Shown: positions 42,174-50,647 of the stretch, piece after piece | Position numbering within the stretch: the stretch's first letter is position 1 | How the letters are laid out: the number at the start of each line of letters is the position of its first letter | Origin: JBNFVY01 sp049943335 | Lineage (GTDB): Bacteria > Pseudomonadota > Alphaproteobacteria > Rhodobacterales > Rhodobacteraceae | Direction of reading: 5' to 3' | DNA: 64,000 nucleotides | NCBI RefSeq assembly: GCF_049943335.1 | Contig: NZ_JBNFVY010000003.1 | Span: 62,001 to 126,000 of the forward strand | Position numbers and translations under genes: made by a program | The notes under the pieces: model-generated | What the model was told of the DNA's origin: nothing | What the model saw: only the letters and a program-made list of their open reading frames with translations | Databases searched by the model: none

Positions 42174-44588
42174 TCAGGCGTTGACTGCGTCGGGGCGATC
42201 ACGGCCGTGTTCGCTACTGCGCGCGAAAACCTCCAACAGTTCCTCCTGTCTCATCGGTTTATAGAAATAATACCCTTGGACAAGATTGAACCCTGCGTCG
42301 CGCACGATCTGAAGATCCTTTTCATTTTCGACGCCCTCAGCAATCGCAAGGACATTCAGCGCTTTCGTCATGGTCGCCACAGCATTCAAGATAAGTGGGC
42401 CGGATTCACTTTGCGACGAGTTGTTGATCAGAGATCGGTCGATTTTGATGACGTCATTGGGATACTGCGGCAGATAATTCAGCGAGGAATACCCGGCGCC
42501 GAAGTCGTCCACGGCGATTTTGACACCCTCTTTGCGCAATTTCGTCAGGTTCGCGATCACTTGGGTAGAGTTTTCCAGAAGTTCGGATTCCGTGATTTCA
42601 ATGCTCAGCCTGTTCGGCGCAACACCGGCCTGATCCAGCGCGGCAAGCACACGTTGGTGATAGTTGCGCTCTGTCAGTTCGTGGGCCATCGTGTTGACCG
42701 CAACATACGTGTCGCTGGGCCACTGGCGCACCGCAATCAGCGCGCGCTTCAGGATCAGTGCGCCCAGCTGTGCGGTGCATTGCGTGTAGCGCGCGGCGTT
42801 AACCACGTCTTCTGGCAAGACGGTGCCCAGTTCCGGGTGATCCCAGCGAACAAGCGCTTCGCAGCCGATGATGCGGTTCTGGTTCACATCGACCACTGGC
42901 TGGAAGTCGCAGCGGATTTCCTGGTTGCGGATTGCGGCCGGCAGATCGTTCGCCACACGGCGTTCAGCGATCAATCGGTTGCCCAGTTCGACGTTGTAAT
43001 GTTCCAGCCTGCTGCGCCCTTTGTTCTTCGCAAAATAAAGGGCGCGGTCAGCTTCCACTTCAAGAACCTGCAGGTTCGCCTCGCGTGCGGGGGCGCGTGA
43101 CACGCCCATCGAACAGGACAGCTCAAGTTGGGTTCCGTCATGTTCGAAATCGCGGCACAGCGAAGCCAGTATCGCGGCACAAAGATCTTCAGTGTCCCGC
43201 GGGTTGACGTCGAAAATACAGGCCAGGAATTCATCGCCGCCCTTGCGGGAAATCAGGCCGGTTTCACCGATGATTGCGGAAAGGCGTTCTGCAACGGTCT
43301 TGATCAGGACATCGCCGGCCGAGTGGCCATGCGTGTCATTGATGCTCTTGAGGTTGTCTGCATCTATGAAAACAAACACCACTTCGGAATTGGGATTGCC
43401 CTCGTTCGCCTTGTAAATGCGTTCGGCCGCGCCGGCCTGAAATGCCGCCGGGTTCAGCAAGCCGGTCATGATATCGTGCGAAGCCAGGTATTCGACGGCT
43501 TCCTTGGCGTGATGCTCTTCGGTGATGTCGCGCGCGAACCCTTCGAAACCGATGATCGTGCCGGATTTCGATATGGTTTTGCGCAGATAGATCGACAACA
43601 CCGATTCATGCGTGGTGTGCGCCTTGATCCGCAAGCGCATGTCGAACTGCGCCGGAAGCTCGGAGGGGGGACCGGACAGACGTCTTAACAGGGCCGCGTC
43701 CTCTTCGTCGACGGCCTGTGCGCCGGCGCGGCCGAGCAATCCGCGCAATGGCATGCGCCGGTATTCGATGTCTTCGAGGCCCAAGTGGCTGAGAAGGCCG
43801 GGCGCGACTTCGTGCATCAAAAGGCCTGCGTCGCAGCGCCAGAGCCAGGCCGAATTGGCGTGTTCGTAGTCGCCGATCAACATGCCGATCACATCGCGCT
43901 GTGCTTCTGCTTCTTCGGTGCGCATCAGCTCACCCAGGAACATGACCGTATGTTTCGTGATAGCAATGGCCACAATGCTGCCAAAGGTAAGACAGATCAC
44001 AAGATAATGGACCGAAAATGCACTGCCGTGAATGGCCAGAGACGAAACGGCGCCAACAATGATCATCGCGCTATAAAAGAAGGCCGCAAGCGGCACCGGA
44101 TACAGAACCAGCGCCCCGCCGGCCATCATGACAGCCGTCACAGCCGCGATGAATCCCTTTTGTATCGGGTCAGCCGTGCCATACTCAACGGCGATCGGAT
44201 AAATCCAGACACTGGCCAGCAGGACGGACTGCAAAACAACGGCGCCGGGTGCCCTGGCGCTGGCCCAACGCTTTTCGGAAGAGCGGCGATGTCTTCCCCT
44301 GATCATCCCGTACGCTGACAACAAACAACTGAGTGTGGCCCATACGACCAACCCGATGCTGGGTGAATTTTCGGACGACATGATGGCAAAAACCGCCAAC
44401 GTATTGACAAAGTTAACAATGCTCACGGGTCTCGCGATGCCGGCGAGCGAGTCAACCTGGGCCCGGCGGATTCGGCCCATAAGAGTCTCTGTCACTTCGA
44501 GTCGCGGCAGTCCCGCACCATGACGGCGCAAAAACCGGATGATCAGACCGTCAGACCATTCCCCAAGCCAACTCGTGATTTTCGTCAT
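42174..44588 (-). CDS. membrane-bound GGDEF-EAL cyclic-di-GMP protein
   Basis: The roughly 804-residue protein has five or six N-terminal helices, a PAS-like region, a GGDEF domain with an intact GGDEF motif in SRKGGDEFLA, and an EAL domain. The EAL motif is in GCEALVRW, and its metal and substrate residues are also intact: Asn in VNTMAHE, EITESE, VDDFGAGYSSL, the Lys in VIKIDR and EGVE. Both synthesis and breakdown of c-di-GMP are therefore possible. A weak RxxD-like site may be present before GGDEF but was not settled. Start is the ATG at 44588 or 44597. It is 68 bp upstream of the nitronate monooxygenase gene. Confidence 0.9.
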   Translation of the reverse strand: MTKITSWLGEWSDGLIIRFLRRHGAGLPRLEVTETLMGRIRRAQVDSLAGIARPVSIVNFVNTLAVFAIMSSENSPSIGLVVWATLSCLLSAYGMIRGRHRRSSEKRWASARAPGAVVLQSVLLASVWIYPIAVEYGTADPIQKGFIAAVTAVMMAGGALVLYPVPLAAFFYSAMIIVGAVSSLAIHGSAFSVHYLVICLTFGSIVAIAITKHTVMFLGELMRTEEAEAQRDVIGMLIGDYEHANSAWLWRCDAGLLMHEVAPGLLSHLGLEDIEYRRMPLRGLLGRAGAQAVDEEDAALLRRLSGPPSELPAQFDMRLRIKAHTTHESVLSIYLRKTISKSGTIIGFEGFARDITEEHHAKEAVEYLASHDIMTGLLNPAAFQAGAAERIYKANEGNPNSEVVFVFIDADNLKSINDTHGHSAGDVLIKTVAERLSAIIGETGLISRKGGDEFLACIFDVNPRDTEDLCAAILASLCRDFEHDGTQLELSCSMGVSRAPAREANLQVLEVEADRALYFAKNKGRSRLEHYNVELGNRLIAERRVANDLPAAIRNQEIRCDFQPVVDVNQNRIIGCEALVRWDHPELGTVLPEDVVNAARYTQCTAQLGALILKRALIAVRQWPSDTYVAVNTMAHELTERNYHQRVLAALDQAGVAPNRLSIEITESELLENSTQVIANLTKLRKEGVKIAVDDFGAGYSSLNYLPQYPNDVIKIDRSLINNSSQSESGPLILNAVATMTKALNVLAIAEGVENEKDLQIVRDAGFNLVQGYYFYKPMRQEELLEVFARSSEHGRDRPDAVNA

Positions 44589-45056
44589 GCCCGACATCCA
44601 CTCCGCACTTCTCGGAAAGAGTATGGATAAAAACACCCAAAGATACGTTAACAAACCGTCCCGGTTACATCCCGACACCCTATGATACGAGGGTTGGGAA
44701 CGGGCCGGGCAACCGTGAATGCGCGCTCTCCTCATACGTGTTGGATGAATAACAGATCAACCTGAGTTTGCGAGGTTTTTGGGCAGTTTGCCAATAAAAC
44801 ACCTGTATGTGGTGCGCGCTTGACATAGGTTACAAAAATTGTCAGGTAAGGGGAAGCCACCTTGCGCACCGCAGGACAGCCGACCGCACATCAAAATGAC
44901 CAACGAAATTGATAGGTCCAGTATGTTCAGCAAACGCAAATCCGGATGGCGTGCACACGCGCGACCCGCCACAAACATCGTTCCTCCAGTGGGCTTGTCG
45001 GTCCCCAGTGTCTGGATCGGATCCCTGTTTCAGCAAAATGAACGGGGGGCGCTAGA
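44589..45056 (+). promoter_or_regulatory. 468-bp divergent region before hemP, with a possible leader frame
   Basis: TTGACA at 44820-44825 may be a -35 element for hemP, but a matching -10 is not clear. An open frame from about 44896 to 45060 (about 54 residues, MTNEIDRSSMFSKRKSG...) ends inside the hemP start as ATGA. It could be a coupled leader peptide or upstream gene, but it has no ribosome binding site and no recognised family. No typical Irr or RirA iron box was recognised by eye. Confidence 0.35.
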
Positions 45057-45215
45057 ATGATGCTCAGCGCCAATCCGAAAAACGCCACGGAAACAGTCCC
45101 CAGTTATGATGCCCGTACATTGGTCGGACAGAATGGCCTGGCCCAGATCGAGCTGGACGGACAAACGTATTTTCTGCGCATCACGCGCCTGGGCAAACTT
45201 ATCCTGACCAAGTGA
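45057..45215 (+). CDS. hemP: haemin uptake protein HemP
   Basis: The 52-residue protein ends with the HemP family signature YFLRITRLGKLILTK, preceded by DARTLVGQNGLAQIELDGQT, which fits a small beta-rich fold. HemP is found with haem uptake (hmu) genes and is needed for haem use in several proteobacteria, possibly as a regulator of the receptor genes. Here no hmu transport genes are adjacent. Start is the first of two consecutive ATG codons (45057, 45060). The coding sequence is followed by accessory DNA. Confidence 0.85.
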   Translation: MMLSANPKNATETVPSYDARTLVGQNGLAQIELDGQTYFLRITRLGKLILTK

Positions 45216-45582
45216 GCCGTGACCGCGTCAAGCCGCGTGAAACGTCGCTACCAGGGGCGGCGCGGCGACAGCAGTGGACGCAACGCCAATGGTCGTGGGC
45301 GGTGAGGGGGCAAATTCCTGTTGCTTCCCAGCAGTCAATTTGACGGGTTTGATATGGGCCTGTTCGACACAATGAACGTCGCCAAGAGCGGCTTTATGAA
45401 GCCGAGCAAGCAATAGGGTAGCCAGTTGACCAAGACTTGCGCCTTGTGGGTAAAGGAAAAAATGCCCTATCTGAACTTGGCAATCTCTCCCTCGGTGCGA
45501 AGGGCAACTGCCGCACTTTAGGCGCGACTTTTTTTCTAAAGATCCTGTTTTATCTGAGCGTCTGTTCGTAGGGAGATCGTTC
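45216..45582. other. 367-bp region without a convincing gene
   Basis: One open frame on the reverse strand (45228-45584) encodes 118 residues without a known domain or good ribosome binding site. On the plus strand a short tail-like frame ends near 45418. The sequence may be degraded accessory DNA between hemP and the tRNA-Ser island. Confidence 0.4.
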
Positions 45583-45957
45583 ATGAATTGGTTGTCGTTT
45601 CTTACCGCATTTGGGATGGGGTCTGTTGTGACCGCGCTCGTTCAAGCATGGCTCGCACAACGGTCACAAAAGGACGAACGAAGTTTTCGTGAAAAGCAAG
45701 AGGCTTACATCGGTTTGCTGGTTGCGTATCGTCGCGCCGCAGTCGTGGGGACAGATGAAGCTGCGAAGGTTGAAGCTACGAATGAAGCTGCGAAGAACTT
45801 TGCATACTGGCAGTTTCGGTGCGAGTTGGTCGCGCCGATAGCTGTTAGGCAAGCAATCATACGCATTGTTGAGACGAATGACGATCAGATAGCACGCTCG
45901 TAGGCAGAGGATGAACTTAAGGCCACGATCCGACGTGATCTCCGCATAGCAAAATGA
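45583..45957 (+). pseudogene. small membrane protein interrupted by an amber codon
   Basis: The frame starts at ATG 45583 after GGGAG. It encodes an N-terminal membrane helix (LSFLTAFGMGSVVTALVQAWLA) and then a charged helical cytosolic part (RSQKDERSFREKQEAYIGLL). It stops at TAG 45901-45903 after 106 residues. Translation of the same frame beyond the stop continues sensibly as AEDELKATIRRDLRIAK and ends at TGA 45955-45957, so the amber codon looks like a late nonsense mutation of a gene of about 124 codons. The family is a loosely defined set of mobile-DNA-associated membrane proteins of unknown role. Confidence 0.5.
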
Positions 45958-46106
45958 GGCTGCATTCGTGCTTGCGTGATCGAAGGATGGGGTGTTTTTC
46001 CATCACAATACAAGGACGGATAGGTGCCAAGGATGGGTAGAGCTTCAAGCGCCCAGAGCAAGAGGCCCGTAACTCTCCAGAATTATATCCCGATCTTGGA
46101 GGATTG

Positions 46107-46123
46107 TGGCGGAGAGACAGGGA
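46107..46123. repeat. distal attachment repeat of the tRNA-Ser island
   Basis: This is an exact 17-bp copy of the tRNA-Ser 3' end (with CCA). Flanking bases differ on both sides, so the match is limited to the core. Confidence 0.8.
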
Positions 46124-46183
46124 CACTCCACCGAAAGTCTAAGTCTTTGATTAGACAGGACATACAAGAGCGAAGGTTACTCT

Positions 46184-46253
46184 ATTGTCTCACTTAGTGC
46201 ATCACTTATGGCCCGCATATTGCATTGCTGTCAAAGTGAAACTGTGAGACAAT
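46184..46253. repeat. 10-bp inverted repeat with 50-nt loop
   Basis: ATTGTCTCAC (46184-46193) is matched by GTGAGACAAT (46244-46253). It lies 60 bp inside the element from its left attachment repeat, so it could be an integrase or excisionase site or the stem of an RNA. Confidence 0.6.
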
Positions 46254-46576
46254 CCAGACGTTTCTTCGCGTTTTTTTATGTTTTTAGGAATACATTGGAG
46301 TGTTGAGTGGTACATAACCCATTGTTTTGTATTCGTAAAATACAGTCACCGCGTAGCGTTTGGATTATCAAGGATTATATAAGGGGATCAAATTCCGGAT
46401 TAAGTATTTGATTATAAATGATTTTTATAGAGGAATACAACATATGGGATTTATTTTATTTTTGAACACAAGATATAGATACCTTATTATGTAAGTATTT
46501 GAAATTATTTAATATATATGGTCAAGACAGATACTGGTGCATCTATCCTCTATATGTGAGGAGGTCAGATTTGGTA

Positions 46577-46718
46577 ATGAAAACAGATAGATACCGCACA
46601 AGATAAATACCGCACAAGGAAGGTTGCGAATTTCATGCCCCGCTTATTGAAAGAGGGAATAGCCAGAGCGCTTTCGCGGCGAGATGCGAGTTTGATGCTG
46701 AGTGTGCGGATCAACTGA
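46577..46718 (+). pseudogene. small gene split by a 16-bp tandem duplication
   Basis: After GAGGAGGT, an ATG at 46577 opens a frame that ends after nine codons (MKTDRYRTR). ATACCGCACAAG occurs at 46591 and again 16 bp later at 46607. Removing one 16-bp unit restores a 41-residue basic protein (MKTDRYRTRKVANFMPRLLK followed by EGIARALSRRDASLMLSVRIN) ending at TGA 46716-46718. The product has no recognised family. Confidence 0.45.
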
Positions 46719-46989
46719 AACATGCAAGTCCGAACAAATGTCATACCATTACAGGGAGAGTGACCTGAGGCATGGGGGAAGTCGCAAGTCCAAATGTATG
46801 TGGATAGCCGCGCAGAAAAGTTTATCATATTTTTGCACTTTAGCTCTGAAGACAGATAAGCTGAGAGTGTTATCAAGTTGGGCGGGTTGCGGACATTCTC
46901 TGCGTCAGACACGAAGGTCCGAGATGCGCAGATAGCGGACCTTGCCAAGCCTCGCCGCAGCCTTGAGAAAACTGACGGTATGATATGGT

Positions 46990-48522
46990 TTAGTCAGTGG
47001 CCTCAATGGGCGCTTCCGTCAAAACTTTTTCATCGTACAGCTTTCTTTCCGAGAGCCGTACGATACGGGGGTCAGCTATTGAATACTCATTGGATGGCTT
47101 GCCACCAACTCCACCTTCCGCTTCCCGCTTCCCGCTTTGAGTTATCGCACCCGCGTCCTGCCATTTGACGATACGGTTAGTTGCACCGGGAGCACTAATT
47201 TTGAAGGCGGCTTGTACTTCTTTGTTGATGAAGGTGGATTTATTCAGTCGCAAGATCTGACTCAGAACTTCCTTATCGTACACGTTCCAAATGACATCAG
47301 ATACGTATTTGTCCATCCCTCTTTCCAAATCTTCAGCATCTAAAAACCGGGGCTCTTTCTCTAAAGCATACTCGGAATCGAACTCTCGAACCACTGTATC
47401 CAGAAGCCGAATGGTTTCTCGCGGAGAATTCACCGACAATTCGACAACCTCCCCAATTTTATCGTAAGTCACTTCTCTATCGGCTCCTAATTCCAAAAAT
47501 TTAGTTATTCGATTTGCGCTAAAAAAGGATACCCGGGCGTCAATCATTTGGCGGAGGAATTCTCCCGTCCAAGAAACCTCGCTGTGAGCGAGTTTGTCCA
47601 GCCGTACTGAAAGCTCTCCATCAGCAAAAAGGGCCTTAACCCTGTCCCACAAAAAGAACTGCCAACCTAAGCCCTCTACCTCCATTAGCTGAACATGTGC
47701 CAGCAATGGAAAGATGAGGCGCGCTGAGGCTTCGGGCGAATTCTGCGTCAAAGGGTGCTCGTCAACCTTGTCAACAAACACAGAAATCCCCGAGAAGCCA
47801 AAGACTCTCGCGACCTCAACCAACTTCGCGAGCAAAGCAGTTCCTGAAGCAATGGCACCAGATTCATTGAACAGATCGTCGACTTGGGACTTAACGCTGT
47901 CGGTGTTGGCATACTTTTCTGATAGGCCAGAGGATATCGTGCCCACAATTTCGACAATTGCAGACCACTTCTTCATGGTCCAGTTTCGTGTTCGACTCTG
48001 CCAGTTCTGCCTTAGTATCGTCATGGCTTGATGCTGGCTAATCCGGCGATTTGCATCGGGAACTCGCAGGTAAAAGGCTTGTACCAGCACAACCATCAAA
48101 TTGAGCTCATCGGGTTCTAAGAGCTCTACTATGTCCTCGGCGTCTTCTTGATCGGAAATCCATAGCAAAAGCGTTTCAACCACTCGAAAGGAAAGCTCCT
48201 TTAGCAGGCTATCGGACGAAACGTCGCTTATTGAAGCGCCATCCAGAATTCTGGTGAAATCGATGTAGGGTACGGCAAGAGGGACAGAATCGCCCTTAGC
48301 GTGCAACCTCCAGAGCTCCCGTTCTGTAGCAAGGCGCGTAGCTGACTTACCCCCGCCCCTCGCACCGAACAGCAAATGCGTAGATGGTGTCAGCGCACGT
48401 TTCTTGGCGACCGCAAAGTAAGGAGGAACCACCGCATAATCGAGAATGTCGGGCTCGTTTTCTGCTACGTACTGCTCAAATGGGCTAGCATCGAATTTAA
48501 AGTTGTCATCAAATGTTGGCAC
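46990..48522 (-). CDS. P-loop ATPase with C-terminal winged-helix-like domain, island cargo
   Basis: The 510-residue protein has a Walker A motif GARGGGKS at 53-60 and a Walker B-like GISVFVDKVDEHP near 245-257. It begins with an N-terminal segment (PFEQYVAENEP, VVPPYFAVAKKRALTPSTHLL) of the type found in single-gene mobile ATPases. Residues about 420-500 (EVLSQILRLNKSTFINKEVQ, GATNRIVKWQDAGAI, EYSIADPRIVRL) look like a winged helix. The GTG start at 48522 follows AGGA. It might sense phage products or bind DNA, but no effector domain is recognised. It is less GC-rich than the chromosomal genes. It resembles Sll1717/ORC-CDC6-like ATPases only loosely. Confidence 0.75.
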   Translation of the reverse strand: MPTFDDNFKFDASPFEQYVAENEPDILDYAVVPPYFAVAKKRALTPSTHLLFGARGGGKSATRLATERELWRLHAKGDSVPLAVPYIDFTRILDGASISDVSSDSLLKELSFRVVETLLLWISDQEDAEDIVELLEPDELNLMVVLVQAFYLRVPDANRRISQHQAMTILRQNWQSRTRNWTMKKWSAIVEIVGTISSGLSEKYANTDSVKSQVDDLFNESGAIASGTALLAKLVEVARVFGFSGISVFVDKVDEHPLTQNSPEASARLIFPLLAHVQLMEVEGLGWQFFLWDRVKALFADGELSVRLDKLAHSEVSWTGEFLRQMIDARVSFFSANRITKFLELGADREVTYDKIGEVVELSVNSPRETIRLLDTVVREFDSEYALEKEPRFLDAEDLERGMDKYVSDVIWNVYDKEVLSQILRLNKSTFINKEVQAAFKISAPGATNRIVKWQDAGAITQSGKREAEGGVGGKPSNEYSIADPRIVRLSERKLYDEKVLTEAPIEATD

Positions 48523-48693
48523 AATAGTTTCCTAAGTCGACTTCGGAAACTCGGCGCTCCGATTTGTAGGGCTATGAACAAGCATGTTGATTGAAAAGTC
48601 AATGTCCGCTCCGGGCTGGTAGCTGCCATTAGGTACATCTTGCACGAAGGTCACCTCTGGGCCGTAAGCGGATTGCTAAGGAGAACCTACTCT

Positions 48694-50274
48694 TCAAACC
48701 ACAAACCTCTCAATAGCCTCTTGCTTCTGGGCCAACGTATGGCCCTCTTTGAAATAGACCTGTTGCGAGACGCCTTGGCGCTCATGGCCCACGATCTCCT
48801 GATACAGCGGCTCAGGGACACCTGCTTGAGCAAGGCGCGTTACCATCGTGTGGCGCAGGCTATGGAACACGAGGCCGCTTTCCTTGAGGCTCATGCCCGT
48901 CAAGAGCACGGTATTAAACCAGCGGCCCAGATTGCGGCCATAGCCTTCTTTGGCGTTGTGGCTGAAGGATAGGAACAGGCGTTGTCCGTCACGTTTGTCG
49001 GCAACCCAATCCAGAAAGCCGAGACGGATCAACTCCGAATGGATCGGAACACGGCGCTTGGCGGCGGCTGTCTTCAGGCTTTTCTTCTCACCATCGCCAT
49101 TGATGGCGATATACCAGATGTCGCCCTCACACCGTATGTCGGCTTTGTCGAGTTGCGCGACTTCCCGCAGTCTTGCGCCAGTGTAGAGCGCAAGCAATGC
49201 CCCCCACTTGTAGTCGTCTTTCTTCACGAGACCCCGGCGGTTTTCTGTCAACTCAGCATAGAGCGCTTTGGTCTCTTCTTGTGTGTAGCTTCGGCGTGCA
49301 GGTGCGGCTTGTTTGGCCTTTGCAACCTTCATGTCTTCAAACAGTTTCACTGGTGTGTGGCCGTGAACTTCTGCCCAGTGCCAGAAACGGCGGTATGTGT
49401 CGATATAGTTGCTGACAGTCTTGCCCGTGATCTTCTTAACACCCGTTACTGCTATGGCTTCTGTGAGCGACAGGTCGCGAGTTTCAGGTCTCGTGCTGCG
49501 ATTGGCGGGTAGGGCGAGCAAGATCTTCTTTAGATCAGCCGCATCTTGGCGCGTGATCTCGGCCATGAGCCGATCTGGCCCGAAGTATTCCAAGAGCACC
49601 GCAAGGTAAGATCTAGCCTTTTTCTGCATTTCTTCGGACCATTGCGGGCTGTGCTCTTGCATGAAATCCTCAAGAGCAGCGCTCAGGGTCACAGAGGGGC
49701 TTGCTGGCGGCGTTTGAGAGCTTTCAGACGCCTTGGCGAAAGAATAGCCCTCAAGGCTCTCAGCGGCGCTTAAAAGGGCTTTGATCTGATCGCGACGTGC
49801 CTTGCGCATTTCCCTTCGCAGCTTAGGCTCATTTTCGGCCCAATCCACGTCAGTGAGGCCCGCTGAGCCGCGAAACGCAGCAACCGTTCCAGTATCAAGG
49901 AATAGGTCGGAAAGGTCGTCATGGCCACCTATGGCGTCCTCATGCACCTCTAGTTCCTGTTTCAGAAGGTCAATCGTATGATCTGACATTCCCGTATCGT
50001 TCAGGCGCTCGACATAACGGTCCAGCGAAGCCACAAAGTAGCTACGCACCATTTCCCGCATCTGATCTTGCCTGAGCCTTGCCAACGTCTTGTTATCCCG
50101 CACCAATCGTCCGCAGGATGCAAGATACCGGGCCAGATCGCCAGCCCTGTCAGGACATTTGGTTCTTAGGGAAACCCTGACGGACCTACGAGGTTGGTCC
50201 TCAGTTATGGGCAATGGCCACCGGAAATAGTAGACGCCGTGTCTTGATGGGGACAGGTATGCTGACAGCTTCAT
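48694..50274 (-). CDS. tyrosine-type site-specific integrase
   Basis: The 526-residue phage-type integrase has an N-terminal DUF6538-like region (SPSRHGVYYFRWPLP), a core-binding domain and a catalytic domain. Its catalytic residues are Arg368 (TGARLRE), His471/Arg474 (HSLRHTMV), His497 (GHER) and nucleophile Tyr507 (QQVYFKEG). All are present, so it should be active. The ATG at 50274 follows GGAG; a GTG at 50301 is possible. It lies 66 bp from the tRNA-Ser 3' end, the usual place for an integrase that uses this tRNA as attachment site. Confidence 0.93.
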   Translation of the reverse strand: MKLSAYLSPSRHGVYYFRWPLPITEDQPRRSVRVSLRTKCPDRAGDLARYLASCGRLVRDNKTLARLRQDQMREMVRSYFVASLDRYVERLNDTGMSDHTIDLLKQELEVHEDAIGGHDDLSDLFLDTGTVAAFRGSAGLTDVDWAENEPKLRREMRKARRDQIKALLSAAESLEGYSFAKASESSQTPPASPSVTLSAALEDFMQEHSPQWSEEMQKKARSYLAVLLEYFGPDRLMAEITRQDAADLKKILLALPANRSTRPETRDLSLTEAIAVTGVKKITGKTVSNYIDTYRRFWHWAEVHGHTPVKLFEDMKVAKAKQAAPARRSYTQEETKALYAELTENRRGLVKKDDYKWGALLALYTGARLREVAQLDKADIRCEGDIWYIAINGDGEKKSLKTAAAKRRVPIHSELIRLGFLDWVADKRDGQRLFLSFSHNAKEGYGRNLGRWFNTVLLTGMSLKESGLVFHSLRHTMVTRLAQAGVPEPLYQEIVGHERQGVSQQVYFKEGHTLAQKQEAIERFVV

Positions 50275-50340
50275 GGGCGTGTGCTCCACTTTGTGTCGCA
50301 CTTGCTGCCCGAAGTCTTAAGTCATTGATTTTAGACCACT

Positions 50341-50357
50341 TGGCGGAGAGACAGGGA
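50341..50357. repeat. tRNA-proximal attachment repeat
   Basis: The last 17 bases of the tRNA-Ser gene form the attachment core shared with 46107-46123. Confidence 0.8.
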
Positions 50358-50430
50358 TTCGAACCCTGGGTCCCCTTGAAGGGACAACGGTTTTCGAGAC
50401 CGCCCCGTTCGACCACTCCGGCACCTCTCC
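50341..50430 (-). tRNA. tRNA-Ser(CGA)
   Basis: The reverse strand gives a 90-nt class II tRNA with encoded CCA, acceptor stem GGAGAGG, anticodon CGA in TCTCGAAAA, a long variable arm and T-arm GGTTCGAATCC. It is intact although used as an integration site. Confidence 0.95.
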
Positions 50431-50647
50431 GCGGGGGTCTTGGTGGCCGGTGGATTAGCCAAGGCAGCGGCGCGGCGCAACCCCTCATTTGTCGAAATGT
50501 GCAAAAGCGGTTGCATTGGGTCCAGTGGGCCATGGTCGCGCGCCTCCTGGCGAGGCCGCGCGCAAGGTCACGCGCAAACCGTCTGCCGGGTCTTTCTTTG
50601 GGCTGTTGCACCGCTTAAGGTAACGGCTAGCCAAAGGATCTATTCGC

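Larger units (their letters stand above)
46124..46989. other. AT-rich non-coding part of the island
   Basis: About 866 bp with strikingly low GC (clearest in 46260-46560). It contains an inverted repeat at 46184/46244, an 11-bp direct repeat TAAGTATTTGA (46401 and 46492), a 16-residue hydrophobic frame at 46444-46494 with GAGGA upstream, and a broken small frame at 46577. Longer frames at 46565-46948 (reverse) and 46702-46935 (forward) have no plausible start site or family. It may hold an RNA gene, a small toxin gene or decayed DNA. Confidence 0.5.
46107..50357 (-). mobile_element. 4.25-kb integrative element in tRNA-Ser(CGA)
   Basis: The element lies between a 17-bp direct repeat, TGGCGGAGAGACAGGGA, at 46107-46123 and at 50341-50357, the latter being the 3' end of the intact tRNA-Ser gene. 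Inside are a tyrosine integrase directly next to the tRNA, a P-loop ATPase gene on the same strand and AT-rich DNA up to the far repeat. Base composition differs sharply from the chromosome in the left part. Small size and a single cargo gene suggest a minimal mobile island, perhaps one mobilised by a helper phage. Confidence 0.8.

Noticed and set aside
45228..45584. 118-codon reverse-strand frame between hemP and the membrane pseudogene
   Set aside because: No domain, no ribosome binding site and unnatural composition. Kept only as a remark on the intergenic region.
46565..46948. 127-codon reverse-strand frame in the AT-rich island part
   Set aside because: Composition (many Cys, Ser and Arg) looks like chance reading of AT-rich DNA, and no start signal is present.
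46124..48522. Retron or PARIS-type defence system in the tRNA-Ser island
   Set aside because: No reverse transcriptase and no TOPRIM partner gene is present. Only a lone P-loop ATPase and non-coding DNA are seen.
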